Below, one piece after another: positions 12,095 to 23,339 of a DNA stretch of 64,000 nucleotides; position 1 is the first letter of the stretch; each line of letters opens with the position of its first letter. The notes beneath the pieces were generated by a model that saw only the letters and a program-made list of their open reading frames with translations, made no database searches and was not told where the DNA came from. Made by a program: the position numbers and the translations under genes. This DNA comes from Aradus depressus (lineage: Eukaryota > Arthropoda > Insecta > Hemiptera > Aradidae). The stretch lies in contig OY759215.1 in NCBI GenBank assembly GCA_963662175.1, positions 14,187,079-14,251,078 on the forward strand, written 5' to 3'.

Positions 12095-13254
12095 TGAATA
12101 TAAGACGGATTTTTACGATCCCCTCACCCCTGAAACTTCCCAAAGAAACTCCTTTAAGAGCGTACCTTGACGCTTTAAAACTTTCCTAACACATTTGGTA
12201 AAAGTTCTTTTCGGGAGGTGTTAAATCCCTAAACACGGCTCCGACAAGATTTCCTCTTAGAAAGTTACCTCCGACATGGCCCAACTCAGATTTCTCCAAA
12301 AAGCCACTGTCACTTAACATTATCAATTAAAATACTACAGGCAAATGCTTGCATATATTGTCATAGCAAGACACATTAAAGGGTACCAAACATTTAATTG
12401 TTTACTGTCTTTGTTTAAATTATATGAATTTAGAGGTATATTAAAAATGTCAATAATTTGGAGTTGTTAAGTATTATGTCACAACCCCTCCTCAATTGAT
12501 TGGAAGAGTGGGTTCTTTATACCCATATATTGAAGGCCCATATAATAGCCCCTCACAAGTATCCAACAACCTAATCTTCTATCTCTTTAATGAGACCAAG
12601 AGCGTCTTCACATTCGTCCAGGATAACGTCGGATGCAGAATAGATCCGGAACAAGACCCATTACAAAGAGATGTTAGATATCAACCACTTTTCTCAACGC
12701 CTTCCGGAATTGGACAAGAAAAGTTACTCTTTTTGTTTTTTACTAATTTAATATAAGACAAGCAAAAATTTCTTCAGGAAGTGCGATCGATAATATATTG
12801 AATATTAATTTATTTATTATTATTTATATATTTTTTATTAATACATTTTAAAAAATATATTTTATTATTATCACAACATAAACTCAGAATCTTCTTACAA
12901 ATATTTTTGTTGATTTCTTCTGTGTAGTAAGAATCAAAGTGTTTGTCATTTGGTGAAAACGTTCTATATGTTTGAAACTGGAGCAAGAAGTCCAGCAGGA
13001 ACTTAGCAAGTCAAGGGCAAGTTTAGCGTAAACACGAAACAACAGCAGTCCCATTAGAGAACTAGCTCTAATAACCAACCAATAGAGGAGAGAAGTTCAG
13101 TCTAGTTGGCTATTTTGGAGTAGCCAACTTCAGCTTAACTTTGAACTGAGGCAAAACGTGGTTCAAGATTTTTTTTAAAGAAGACTTTTAGAGTCATTAT
13201 TACCATTTCAAAAGTAGAACTTAACAGTTGGTTTCCTACAAACACAGTTTTTAT
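12095..13254. other. Anonymous DNA with one unassigned open frame
   Basis: An 86-codon plus-strand frame (12496-12756) has a fairly even amino-acid composition, including a DNVGCRIDPEQDP stretch. I recognise no family and see no splice or start context. The rest is AT-rich and anonymous. Confidence 0.3.
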
Positions 13255-13925
13255 AGTATTTCCACTTAAAGTGGGAGTTAAACGTGAAGTTGAGCCGATA
13301 TCTATGTGATATCTTTATTTCAAATTTATTGTTACTGTCGTTTTTGAGTCAGAGCGTTCATAAAATTCCAATCACACACACAGACAGACATGAACGCAAA
13401 AATAGTCAAATCGTGTTCAGGTGAACTTGAAAAGTGTATTTAAGTTGAAAATTCGACTTCTGATTTTCACACGATGTGCACTTCAATTTTTTCTACAACT
13501 TACATTTGAATGCATTTTAATTTGAATCAATATCATACGATTGCATCAAATAAAAGACCAGAAGGCAAAATCTTATCAGATCCAAATTAGCACAAGTGTT
13601 ATCTTCATCTCAAATTTCAATAGTAACATTTTATTTTCATTTGGAGCGCTCTCAACTTCGTCACACACGCACACACACATAACAACTGAAAACGGTTAAA
13701 TTGTATTTAAAAAGCGTAATTCCTTTGAAAAGTTGATCTCGAATTTCTGCAAGATTACCTACATAGCAGCTTCCCTGTAATTAAGGTAAAAGAAAGTAAA
13801 AACTGAACGTATTTTCAGAGAGACATCACAAAAATGGTCAAAACTTGTTCAGACAACCTTGAGACGAAAATTCCGTTGAAAACTTGATTTCGTATTCTCA
13901 TACGATAACAAACGGACAAGAAAGT
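13255..13925 (+). repeat. Unclassified repeat R3, about three degenerate units
   Basis: A module recurs roughly every 290 bases (about 13330, 13610 and 13815). Each has a phrase like ATCTTTATTTCAAATTT, then a CACACACACAGACAGAC-type stretch, then AAAATGGTCAAATCGTGTTC and GAAAATTCGACTTCTGATTT. It resembles R2 in having an acagacagac box but differs elsewhere. Its class is unknown. Confidence 0.45.
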
Positions 13926-14987
13926 TAACATTAGTTTTGTTTGCAGGTTTAATTAAATAAAAATAAAAGTTTATTAAAAACTACAAACCAATTTTCTTTC
14001 CGTGCTTTATCCCAAGCGCACTGCATTATGTGGAGAGAAAAATGAAAGTTCAAATAAAATTCTGACTATGAGAAGGACTGCGTTTTCCAAAATTCATATC
14101 CACAACTGGGCCAAAGTCAAAACAGTCTACAAATTATCCTAGAACAAATACTGCTGTCCCAGTAATGTTGGTTTAGGACTTGAAGTGGAAAACAAATCCA
14201 TAAATTGGATCAGTAATGGTTTGAGAGTTAGCTGTAAGTTCCAATGCAGCCGTGACACCTCCCTCCCTATTTTAAATTGTATAACGTTTTCACTTAAACA
14301 AGGGAATGCGGAGTGATAAATTATCATGAAGGGAGAAGGAGGCCCTCCCCCCCCCTCCCCCCCCCCCTCAACTTTGTTAAAGGGCACAATCTTGTTTAAC
14401 TCTTTTTATGAATACTTGGAGGGGAGGCGATGTCTTTTTTTGTCCATTCAATCTCGAGCTGCTTCTCTCGTGACTTTTTTTTTTTGGACTGGGCACGGGT
14501 CCAGAGAAAAGGGGAGTCGAGATCGATTCAAAACTGTATAAAAAGTGTATGTCGATTTGGAAGTGGAATGGGAAGGTTGAAATGGGAAGGCAAAAAAAAA
14601 AAAAATGGGAAAGGAGTGAGGATTCAAACGGGTAAAGGTTCCAAGGTAGAGCAGTCTGCCCTAATGGGTAATGTAATATGGATCAGGATGGGTATGGGAA
14701 GGGTAGAATGGGCAGAAGGCTAATGGAGCCCGATGTAAATATGGGATAATTAGGACATAGAGGAAGGGGAAGACCAACACTAACCTGTGGTCAGTCCGGG
14801 CTAAACGCCAAGAACAGCACCTCATCGCAATCTGAGACCCGTCCTACGTAATACTCGTACAGCGTCTGTGCCAACATTTCTCTACCTACCTTTCTAACAA
14901 ATTGTGGTTTATTGGATTTGTCTATCCACTGTTTCTAATCCCTCTCCAAATTTATTTACCTTGCCAGATTAAGAGAGATATGTTAAT
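13926..14987. other. Anonymous DNA with C-rich and A-rich tracts
   Basis: There is a C-rich run at about 14340-14368 and an A run at about 14590-14604. Overlapping short open frames on both strands reflect these simple-sequence tracts. Confidence 0.4.
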
Positions 14988-15088
14988 TATGTTGATTTTT
15001 TCCTGCACTTTTTCCAGAGGTGTCTCCTTTTTTGACAATATTTCAGGACACTTTCACGTCCCTTCTTCTGGTCTCTGTGAACATTTTC
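14988..15088 (-). mobile_element. PLE pseudo-LTR fragment, family-D hammerhead-like
   Basis: The minus strand matches the right arm of the fold-back at 43.46-43.61 kb. Hammerhead-like positions are 15034-15070: CAGAAGA, one extra A, GGGAC/GUCC(U) stem II, GAAA, AUAU, U, and a GAC/GUC stem I. Core position 4 is A instead of U, so cleavage is doubtful. Confidence 0.55.
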
Positions 15089-15474
15089 CTCCTGGGGACC
15101 CTCCTTTTTATAGCCAAAATCTTGACTGTGGCGGTCTCTCTTTCTCTCTCTCTTCCAAGAACTAATTGTTTAAGAAGTCCGAAGTAATTTACTGATTGGT
15201 CCGCTCACCAGTTCACCTTCAAATATTGGCGGCAATGCGGTGCCTCAGTGATTTTTGTGATTGGTTCTACCATCAACCAATCCAAAGTTAATTACCTTGC
15301 TGTTGTTCATAAGTCCACCGCCAGGCGGCGCTCATGTTGGTGCTCGACTCTAGGCCTGGTCTTCTTAGCGCTGAGCTGGGATAGTACTGGCTTCCACATC
15401 TCGGACAGAACCCACCCAATCCTCTATATACTGCAGGAGTCCTAAGTTTTCTCTACTCAGGTTTTGTTACGATG
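15089..15474. other. Anonymous DNA
   Basis: No features supported. There is a CT-rich tract at about 15137-15155. Confidence 0.35.
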
Positions 15475-15617
15475 TTGTGTCTTTAACGAGTATCTAACAT
15501 CGCACAGGCTCGGAACCATCGCTTCATCTCCCATCGGTTGCATAAGGTTTTTTTTTTACCTCCAAGATAGAAAACCTAAAGGCCTCGGCCGGGTTTTGAG
15601 CCCATTTTATAGAGTAC
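15475..15617 (-). repeat. SINE copy, subfamily B
   Basis: Core (TATCTAACATCGCACAGGCT), then the subfamily-B hairpin (AAGGTTTTTTTTTTACC ... AAAACCT) and a diverged head (CGGCCGGGTTTTGAGCCC). Confidence 0.75.
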
Positions 15618-15875
15618 ACAGGCAGACTTCCATTCTAGTCATTCAATAGAGATAAGGTACTTTCGATCGATTAAATAACTTTATACTTCAGCTATAAACT
15701 TATATGGAAAAGAAGGACCAACCGATAGCAAAGTCCTTAGAGTACTACCACGAGTAACAATATAATTCCCGCTACTAGTGAGTTTTACTGTCTTTCACAG
15801 CCAGATTATGTTAGGAATAGATAATTAAAATGCACAATTTCTTTGTCAAACTTCACTATATATTCTCAAATACTC

Positions 15876-15907
15876 AACTAGTTTCGCCGTGTTAAGGCAT
15901 TATCAAG
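15876..15907 (-). ncRNA. Family-E hammerhead-like motif in PLE-1 copy A
   Basis: It reads TTGATAA (core, two deviations from CUGAUGA), one extra U, GCC/GGC stem II, GAAA, the self-complementary ACUAGU and cleavage-site U. Stem I is ACUC/GAGU, four perfect pairs. It lies ~385 nt after the ORF stop. The two core substitutions, including G8 to A, make activity doubtful. Confidence 0.5.
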
Positions 15908-16290
15908 AGTCACTTACAAACTGACAGAATTGGTTGACAGGGTAGAGGGTACAGTTAAGGAGGGGGTTTTTAGGTAATGACGGGGAATCCCTTGTTTTTG
16001 TTACTCTATACATTCCAATAAACAGATATTTACGAGATATAATAAATATAAAATAAAAAGAAGAAAGAAAATGATATATATATAAAATCTAATAGAGCGA
16101 ATCTAACAGTAAAGTGTTGGTATTTATATAGGTATGACTCAGGAATTATATAAATGTAAAATATAATAAATATTAAAGTGAATAAAAACAAATACAAAGA
16201 ATTTAAAGGCAAATTAAAACATCAAATGAAAATTATAGTATTCTCTGAATGTCAGTTGGCAAAACATTTCCACAATCATCAGACTCTTAG

Positions 16291-17572
16291 CTACTTGATA
16301 TTTAAATTAAGAAGGGGGGAATGGTTCAGTTCTATTTGTTCATTTAGCATTATAATATCGTTATTTTTGTTCAGTTTATTTATTTCTACCGCTTCCAGTA
16401 AATTCAAAAGTGGACCTTTTTGGCAGATATGTATTATATTTGGTTTGTGTTGTGTGTCTATGGTATGTCCTGTTTCTGTGAGATGTTGGTGAAATGAGGA
16501 AGTGTTGGAGTTTGTATTTCTTGTGTGTTCCCTGTATCTAATCTTAAAGGATCTCCCTGTCTGTCCCGCGTATTTGGCATTACATTCTGGGCATTCCAAT
16601 TGATACACTCCACATTTATCCATTAAATCTATTTTTTCTTTTGAATTAAATAATATTCTACCCAGATTGGGGTTGGATTTGAAGGCTGGATTCAAGTTAT
16701 GCTTACTTAATTTCTTTTTTATTATTTGGGATAATCTACCAGTGTAAGGGATAGAGTAATAATTACATTTTTCTGTTTGTGGTTTAGGGTAGATATTATG
16801 ATAAGTTATCTGTTTTAATTTACTAGATATTAGTTTGTCTATTATACTGGTATTAAAGTTATTGCCGGCTGCAATTTGCTTTAATTTGGCTATTTCTTGT
16901 TTTTTGTTTGTGTTCGTTAGAGGCAATGAGAAGCATCTATGTATCATGGACTTGAAGTATGCATATTTGTGAGATTCCGGGGCGTAAGAGTCATTGGGGA
17001 TTATGGCGTCCGTGTAAGTGTCTTTTCTGTATATGTTAAATAGGAAGGAATTGTCTTGTCTTGTTATTGTTAGGTCTAGAAAGTTTATGTTGTTCTGTTC
17101 GTTCTCTATTTCTACAGTAAATTTTATATTTTTGTGGAGGTTATTAATAAAGTTATTAAATTGGTCCAACTGTCTGTCTGTGCCTGTGAAACCAGTTAGG
17201 ACGTCATCGACATATCTAAACCAAAATAAAATATGTTTTTTTGCTAATTTTGTTTTTAGTATTTTATTTTCTAAGTTGTCCATAAATATATCTGCTAAGA
17301 GTGGGCTGAGGGGGGAGCCCATTGGAAGTCCAGATTTTTGAAGGTACGTTTTTTTGTTAAATTGGAAATAATTTTGGTTGAGGCATGTATTTAGTATTGA
17401 CATGATTTCTATGTGGACACTGGGGTTGATCTTTTTCCTACATAAAATATGCTCTACTAAGTTGACAGTTTCTGCAGTAGGTATGTTGGGAAACATATTA
17501 CTGACATCAAAAGAGACTAATCTAAATTTTTTACCCTTAAGATTAATATTATTAAGTTTTTTAGTGAGGTCT
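16291..17572 (-). pseudogene. PLE-1 reverse transcriptase / GIY-YIG endonuclease, 5'-truncated
   Basis: The open frame extends to 17616, but its first ~14 codons come from the inverted arm; element coding begins near 17572. The protein would copy PLE RNA and nick target DNA. RT blocks in order: SFDVSNMFPNIPT (palm motif A), SGLPMGSPLSPLLADIFMDN (motif B), FRYVDDVLTGF with the catalytic YVDD (motif C). These are followed by the C-terminal GIY-YIG domain: YQLECPECNAKYAGQTGRS, with IRYREH. The N-terminal RT fingers are missing, so it is non-functional despite having no internal stop. The frame ends at 16291, inside the left arm. Confidence 0.85.
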
Positions 17573-17580
17573 AAGATTAG

Positions 17581-17827
17581 ATACAGGGAACACACAAGAA
17601 ATACAAACTCCAACACTTCCTCATTTCACCAACATCTCACAGAAACAGGACATACCATAGACACACAACACAAACCAAATATAATACATATCTGCCAAAA
17701 AGGTCCACTTTTGAATTTACTGGAAGCGGTAGAAATAAATAAACTGAACAAAAATAACGATATTATAATGCTAAATGAACAAATAGAACTGAACCATTCC
17801 CCCCTTCTTAATTTAAATATCAAGTAG
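17581..17827 (+). pseudogene. Inverted duplicate of the PLE-1 GIY-YIG C-terminus
   Basis: Copy B repeats the last ~82 codons of the endonuclease domain on the plus strand (begins IRYREHTRN, ends LLNLNIK and stop). The GIY-YIG half itself (CPEC...YAGQTGR) is not included. It is fused upstream to antisense RT sequence and so encodes nothing functional. Confidence 0.8.
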
Positions 17828-18210
17828 CTAAGAGTCTGATGATTGTGGAAATGTTTTGCCAACTGACATTCAGAGAATACTATAATTTTCATTTGATGTT
17901 TTAATTTGCCTTTAAATTCTTTGTATTTGTTTTTATTCACTTTAATATTTATTATATTTTACATTTATATAATTCATGAGTCATACCTATATAAATACCA
18001 ACACTTTACTGTTAGATTCGCTCTATTAGATTTTATATATATATCATTTTCTTTCTTCTTTTTATTTTATATTTATTATATCTCGTAAATATCTGTTTAT
18101 TGGAATGTATAGAGTAACAAAAACAAGGGATTCCCCGTCATTACCTAAAAACCCCCTCCTTAACTGTACCCTCTACCCTGTCAACCAATTCTGTCAGTTT
18201 GTAAGTGACT

Positions 18211-18242
18211 CTTGATAATGCCTTAACACGGCGAAACTAGTT
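18211..18242 (+). ncRNA. Family-E hammerhead-like motif in PLE-1 copy B
   Basis: Exact counterpart of 15876-15907 on the other strand, in the right arm, so the insertion carries the motif facing outward at both ends. Confidence 0.5.
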
Positions 18243-18358
18243 GAGTATTTGAGAATATATAGTGAAGTTTGACAAAGAAATTGTGCATTTTAATTATCTA
18301 TTCCTAGAATGGAGCTTCACAAAGTAAATCTGGAAACCATAAATTACAGATTATGTTA

Positions 18359-18719
18359 TGTTAGCATCCATTATATCTCACAAATGTTCGCCCCCTGGTA
18401 GCTCTACACCCCGAACTGAGCTACTAACAGGATATTTCGCCGAAGACCCCATCTGAGTTTTAAAACTGCTCACTCCAAAACTGGAGAGTAAAGTTTAAGG
18501 AGCTTAGCTTGGAGAATCTATAAGAACTTTTTATTTTAATAATCAATTGTATTCTTTACTTTTCTGGTCCAAATAAAAAATAGTGTTTAAAAGGACCAAA
18601 ATAATAGAAAAAAAAATTGCTCTTTTAAAAATGAGATCTTAACTCGGGAAAGTGTTCAAGGTCAAAATGTTCTTCGTCCTTATACTTCCTGATCAAGGTT
18701 ATTTGAAAACATTTTTAGA
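18359..18719. other. Anonymous DNA
   Basis: Nothing recognised. Confidence 0.35.
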
Positions 18720-19130
18720 GAATCACCGGCTATGTACTTCCCCAGCAAGAATTAATCAACTATGTTTTCGCTCTCTCCCAGAGACCGTTTGGTCTAAAAC
18801 TCAGTAGTTAAAGTACACAGGGATTTCTGAATCATCATTATAAATTTTGTGTCGACACATCCATTACATTGGCAGATATTAGAATTTTTGAGCTGTCCCC
18901 TCCTCTGATTTCCCCCTTCCCTTCGGCCGCTTAGACTGAAAATCAACAGGTGTCTATTTTATTAGGTTCTCATACACATATAAAAATTCATGTAGATACA
19001 TTCATTCTATTTAGAGTTATCGTGTTTGGAGTCTTTTTGGTCGGTAAACATGAAATTCTTGTGAAAACTCAACATCGAATTTTTGATCGATTACACAACA
19101 ATCATCGACAAATGGCCTACTGTACAATTT
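18720..19130 (+). repeat. R2 dispersed repeat copy, nearly full length
   Basis: It runs from AATCACCGGCTATGTACTTC through GACCGTTTGGTCTAA, ATAAATTTTGTGTCGACACA, TTTGAGCTGTCCCCTC, CGGCCGCTTAGACTGAAAAT and TCGGTAAACATGAAATTC to the ATCGATTACACAAC end. Confidence 0.75.
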
Positions 19131-19860
19131 GAGAGTAATTTAAAATTTCAGTCCCATCATTGAGTGTTTGCTTAAGACCTCGGCAAAATTTTATAAAATA
19201 ATAATAATAATAATAGTAATTATTTAATGTTTTGGAAACATTCGAATGACTAAGAGCTGGACAAGAAATATCAAGAAAGTAATTGTCAACTTTGCAGATC
19301 AAAAATTAATTTATTAGAAAGTACACATTTTATACAAGTAAGAAAATTCAACATTTGAAATCCTTAAGGGCGAAAAAAAGAAAGTAAAAAAAAAATTAAA
19401 AAAATTAAAGAAGAGAGAAAAATAAAAATGGGACAAAGAGCAAAAAAAATTCCCCTCATCTCTGGCGGTGCTTTCTTTTAATAAATTTTCCATTATTCCT
19501 CCTTCTCTTGATTAAGAAAAGAGAGATGTTCCAAAAGTGGTTCGCTATCCCCTCCTCTTGTTGTACAGATTTGTTAAGCTATTTTCGTTCATCACAAAAA
19601 AATCTTACTTTTCTCAAATATCTGCAGTATTTTGAAGTCCCCCAACGATGACATAATTGTGAATGAATCTTTATGATAGTAATAATATTATCCACATATA
19701 CGTGGACCATGATGGCCGTGCGGGCTAGAACATAGAGCTATGATCCTACTACCAATAAAAAATAACATAAAATATATATTACATAGGATATGACATAAAA
19801 ATGAGTACATCAGGATATATTAGAAATTAGACACATAAACAATCTTTGATTCGGATGTAT
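19131..19860. other. Anonymous DNA with simple repeats
   Basis: (ATA)n at about 19195-19215 and an A-rich tract at 19370-19450. GATGGCCGTGCGGGCTAGA (19711-19729) matches the head of the second SINE family at 39.96 kb. Confidence 0.4.
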
Positions 19861-20000
19861 ATATGACAGCCTGATGATGAGAGCTACCTTGAAAGCCAGC
19901 TAGCACAAATTATGAAATCTGTGAGAGGTCAGACTACGTTTTTTTATTTTACAGCCTGTCGTACAATCACTTGTTACTACATCAGCCATTTTGACACTAA
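19861..20000 (+). mobile_element. PLE-3 pseudo-LTR fragment with family-A hammerhead-like motif
   Basis: Core CTGATGA intact (19871-19877), extra U, weakened stem II (GAG/CUU), GAAA (19890-19893), GCCAGC as stem III, then UA and a GC/GC stem I. It is followed by CTGTGAGAGGTCAGACTAC. Confidence 0.65.
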
Positions 20001-20099
20001 ATGTTGATTCCACGCAAAAACCAGCTACCAAGAGGATCTGATAAATACATTTGAGCGGCGCAAGAGAGGTAGCTTCTCAGGGAGAAATTTAAAAAAGTC

Positions 20100-20560
20100 G
20101 GTAAATCACCGACAATGTGATTCCCCATCACCGTATTAATCAATTATGTTTTAGCTTTTCCTCGACTGTTTGGGCTAAAAATCAATAGTTGACTTATTAC
20201 ATAGACCTTCTCAATGCTCATACTAAACTTTGTATCGATACATTCATTAGATTGACAGTTATCAAGATTTTTGAGTAGAGTTCCCCCTCTGATCCTCCTT
20301 TTCCCTTTAACAGTTTCCGCTGAAAATTAATAGGTGCCGTCACTATACGGTTTTGAATTTACATATGAAATTTCGTGTCGATAAATTAATTACAACGGGA
20401 GTTATTACAGTTTTTGTTTTAAGCCCATGTGATCCTCCATTTTTTTTTTCTTTTTCTTTTTTGGAATCAAGTGGTCGGATGAAAACTCAACATCGAATTT
20501 CTTTCTGACCGATTATATAACTTGCCCTGTACATCGTTTAACTAGGAAAGTAAAACAATT
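20100..20560 (+). repeat. R2 dispersed repeat copy
   Basis: It shows the start (GGTAAATCACCGACAATG, CGACTGTTTGGGCTAA), two internal TTTCGTGTCGATAA/GTATCGATACATTCATTA modules and the ACCGATTATATAACTTGCCC end. Confidence 0.8.
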
Positions 20561-21059
20561 TACAAGTATATCACTATGTAAAAGTCACGGTTCTGGCTCC
20601 ACTTCGTTCTCCTGTGGGAATAGCATGACAAAAGTAATACGTTTTCCCTTGGGACAGCACTGAGAGGCTAAAATAGAGAACAGAAAATTGTGTTGTAGTG
20701 AAAGTAACCACATTATGACAACAATAGGAGGGCTAATTACCATTGACATTGTGGTGTAATGAAAACCAACATTAATTTAAATATTCTCCCACCCTCTCCT
20801 CAAATGCATCTGACATTTATAATTGGTTTTGGATGTAAATAGAGAATATTTAATTAGGGAATAGAAATCGAGGTGAAGGTGGGTTTGTGGAGGACCAAAA
20901 ACGTTATTTAGGGTTTCCTAGCAGCAACCAAGTTAGCAACCTAAGTCAAAAGCACTATTGTATTGTTTGGGTTTCTGTCTGGCTGTCTGTGGGTTCCACA
21001 AATCCCCTCTCCCTCTCGCCTAGAACATCTTATTTTTGATAATTTTATTTAACAGAGCC
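20561..21059. other. Anonymous DNA
   Basis: Nothing recognised. Confidence 0.35.
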
Positions 21060-21450
21060 ACCCCCAAGATTTTTGAAGAAATGGAAGATGTCGCCGGTGA
21101 ATCACCAGCTATTTACTTCCCTAGCACAAAATAATCAATTTCATTTTCGCTTTCCCTACAAAGCCAATCGACTGTTTGGGCTAAAACTCAATACTTGTCT
21201 TACATAGTCGCGTTTGAATCCTCATACTAAATTTTGTGTCGATATATCGGAGTTATTGGGGAATTTGAGTCCCCCTTCTCTGGTCCCCACTCCCTTTGAC
21301 TGATTTCGCGGAAAAATCGGCATTTTTTGGAATTGTTGAGTTGAGCACTTTCTGATCCCCCTCCCCTTCGATTTGGCAGAAATCAATTAGGTACGTCAGA
21401 AATCACATATAAAATTTCATGTCGATCCATTCAGTTCATCAAGATTTTCA
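21060..21450 (+). repeat. R2 dispersed repeat copy
   Basis: Start block (GTGAATCACCAGCTATTTAC) and several internal modules are present. The acagacagac end is missing. Confidence 0.75.
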
Positions 21451-21661
21451 AACTATGGAATAAAAACAATAAAACTTATTTCTTTGTAATTTTTATTACC
21501 ACTACCAATTTAACCTTCCAAATTTAAGAGTTATTTCCGGTTGTTGCGAAGTCACCAGCCATGGGTACATCAAAAATACAAAATATTATCTAAGTCACAC
21601 TTGGCTTCCTTCTTAGTGGGTCATTAATTATTAAATAATTTAAATTAATTACTGTTTTATT

Positions 21662-22459
21662 TAACCCACTTCATTCATACTACAGCAACACCTTAACAAA
21701 ATTGAAGTTTGGAGTAAATCTTGGAAAATTAAATTTAACGCCACAAAATGTCAACACCTATCAACACCCAGTAGTCATTGAAAACCAGTTATTACCTCAT
21801 ACCACTTCCGTAAAATATTTAGGATTAACCCTCGATAGAAGGCTGACTTGGAACCCTCACACTAGGACGACACGACTCATACTAGACCGGCGACTTAGAC
21901 TATTGTACAGTATTTTGAATAGGCGTTCTAAATTATCTACTCGACAAAAACTGAATTCTTATACCTATCTTCACTGACCTCTCTGGGCCTATGGCTTACA
22001 AATGTATGGTACAGCCAAGACTTCGAACATCAAAAGAATACAGGTATTTCAATCCAAGACTTTCCGACTGAACACACAATGCCCAACATACGTATACTTA
22101 ACACCGCGACTTGAACATCACACCCATAGACACAACCATTAAACATTTATACCAACGTTTCTACACCAAAATTTACATACACACCAATCCGGAAGTTCGC
22201 AAAATCTTTAATACAAATTTACCCCACAATCCCCCAAGAAGATTAAAGAGAGTTTGGCATAGAGATCTCCTGTTGTGGAGTGATGCCATGGGGGTTCACA
22301 GCTGGGTGTTTTTTCCTCTCTCAAGCCGTTCATGTCATATTTATTTTTATTATTTTATATATATATTTTTTCTTTTGTATATTATATGTGAGCCCAGCCG
22401 CTGGTGGTGCATTTTTTGCATAGTTGTGGCTTAAAATAAATAAATACAAAAAAAAAAAA
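21662..22459 (+). mobile_element. Jockey-type LINE 3' end, 5'-truncated, with poly(A)
   Basis: The reading frame begins within the RT thumb (NKIEVWSKSWKIKFNATKCQ near 21690), shifts frame to VKYLGLTLDRRLTWNPHTR, then shifts again (LWAYGLQMYGTAKTSNIKRI near 21985). It ends with a 3' region containing GCCCAGCCGCTGGTGG and AATAAATAAATAC plus an A run ending at 22459. These are conserved C-terminal blocks of Jockey-clade LINEs. The frameshifts show it is dead. Confidence 0.8.
21702..21977 (+). pseudogene. LINE reverse transcriptase C-terminal fragment
   Basis: The best preserved open part of the LINE above. VKYLGLTLDRRLTW is followed by LRLLYSILNRRSKLSTRQKL, the usual post-palm helices. The first ~15 codons of this frame are out of frame relative to the ancestral protein. 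Confidence 0.75.
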
Positions 22460-22555
22460 TTATTTAACGCTAGGCCTTGAAACGTCAACGGGATGCGAGT
22501 GATGTGGGGCCTATCCTTCTTCAAGAAATGGTACCCTTTTGAAAAAGACATCCCG

Positions 22556-22826
22556 TTGAAAACCTTCACTTCACATCCATTGCTCTGGCACAAATAACCG
22601 TTCAAAACCTTCACTTCACTTCCATTGCTCTGGCACAAATAACCGTTGAAAACCTTCCGTTCACATCCATTGCTCTGGTACAAATAACCGTTGAAAACCT
22701 TCATTTCACATCCATTACTCTGGCACAAATAACCGTTGAAAACCTTCATTTCACATCCATTATTCTCGCACAAATAACCGTTCAAAACCTTCACTTCACA
22801 TCCATTGCTCTAGTACAAATAATTGA
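22556..22826. repeat. 45-bp minisatellite, about six units, open in frame on the minus strand
   Basis: Units of 45 bases (AACCGTTGAAAACCTTCA..., ...CATTGCTCTGGCACAAAT) repeat about six times with 5-10% divergence. Because 45 is a multiple of three, the minus strand stays open through the whole array (22794 downward). It encodes a 15-residue repeat of the type NGYLCQSNGCEVKVF, then leaves the array without the pattern continuing. No gene structure is visible around it. Confidence 0.8.
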
Positions 22827-23339
22827 GTACATTGTCCATGATACACCGCCCACTTTTTTTTTCTATAACCCTAAAATATTATTATACAGATTTTCAAATG
22901 AAATAATTCAATTTCAAAAATAAAGCTTTTATAACTTAAAGCAAATTATTATTAGTTAGAAAGTTTCTAATGTGAGAACTGTGATAAGTCGGCTCCAATA
23001 TTTTTTCATTATAGCGAACGCGGACAGGTTTATAAATTAAAGGAAGAGGGAGGAATAGACAGAGAAGAGAAGAGGGTAGGAGCGTTCTCTCACGAAGCTT
23101 GGCTCATTCCAGACAGGGCCACATATTCCTGGCAAGGGAAGAAAGAAGAATTTTTATAAAGGGTGTTTGGGATATAGAGGGGTGGGACCGTCTCGGGTTT
23201 ATAGTGCGCAGCCCGCCCGCATATTGTGTTTCAAAGATATGCTTCTCCCCCCACCCTACCTCCCCTCACCAATACATGAGTCAAATGTCAAATTTACCAT
23301 GTACAGTCAACTATTTCTATCAACTGCAAATATAAAAAA
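22827..23339. other. Anonymous DNA
   Basis: Nothing recognised. Short open frames at 23099-23352 have no motif. Confidence 0.35.

Larger units (their letters stand above)
15802..18358 (-). mobile_element. PLE-1: young head-to-head inverted Penelope-like insertion
   Basis: Copy A (minus strand, 15812-17571) carries a 5'-truncated reverse transcriptase/GIY-YIG ORF and its 3' region. Copy B (plus strand, 17572-18306) is only the terminal 735 bases of the same element, joined head to head. The arms 15812-16546 and 17572-18306 are exactly equal in length; I saw one mismatch (in the segment near 16141 / 17977). The 12-base direct repeat CAGATTATGTTA (15802-15813 and 18347-18358) is a likely target duplication. 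Beyond the right arm, 18307-18346 is a short extension; short extensions next to a pseudo-LTR are known for Penelope. Complex truncated or inverted PLE copies are typical. Confidence 0.85.

Noticed and set aside
16178..16492. Identical 104-residue frames at 16178-16492 (plus) and 17626-17940 (minus)
   Set aside because: They are antisense reads of the duplicated PLE-1 endonuclease region and 3' end, not separate genes.
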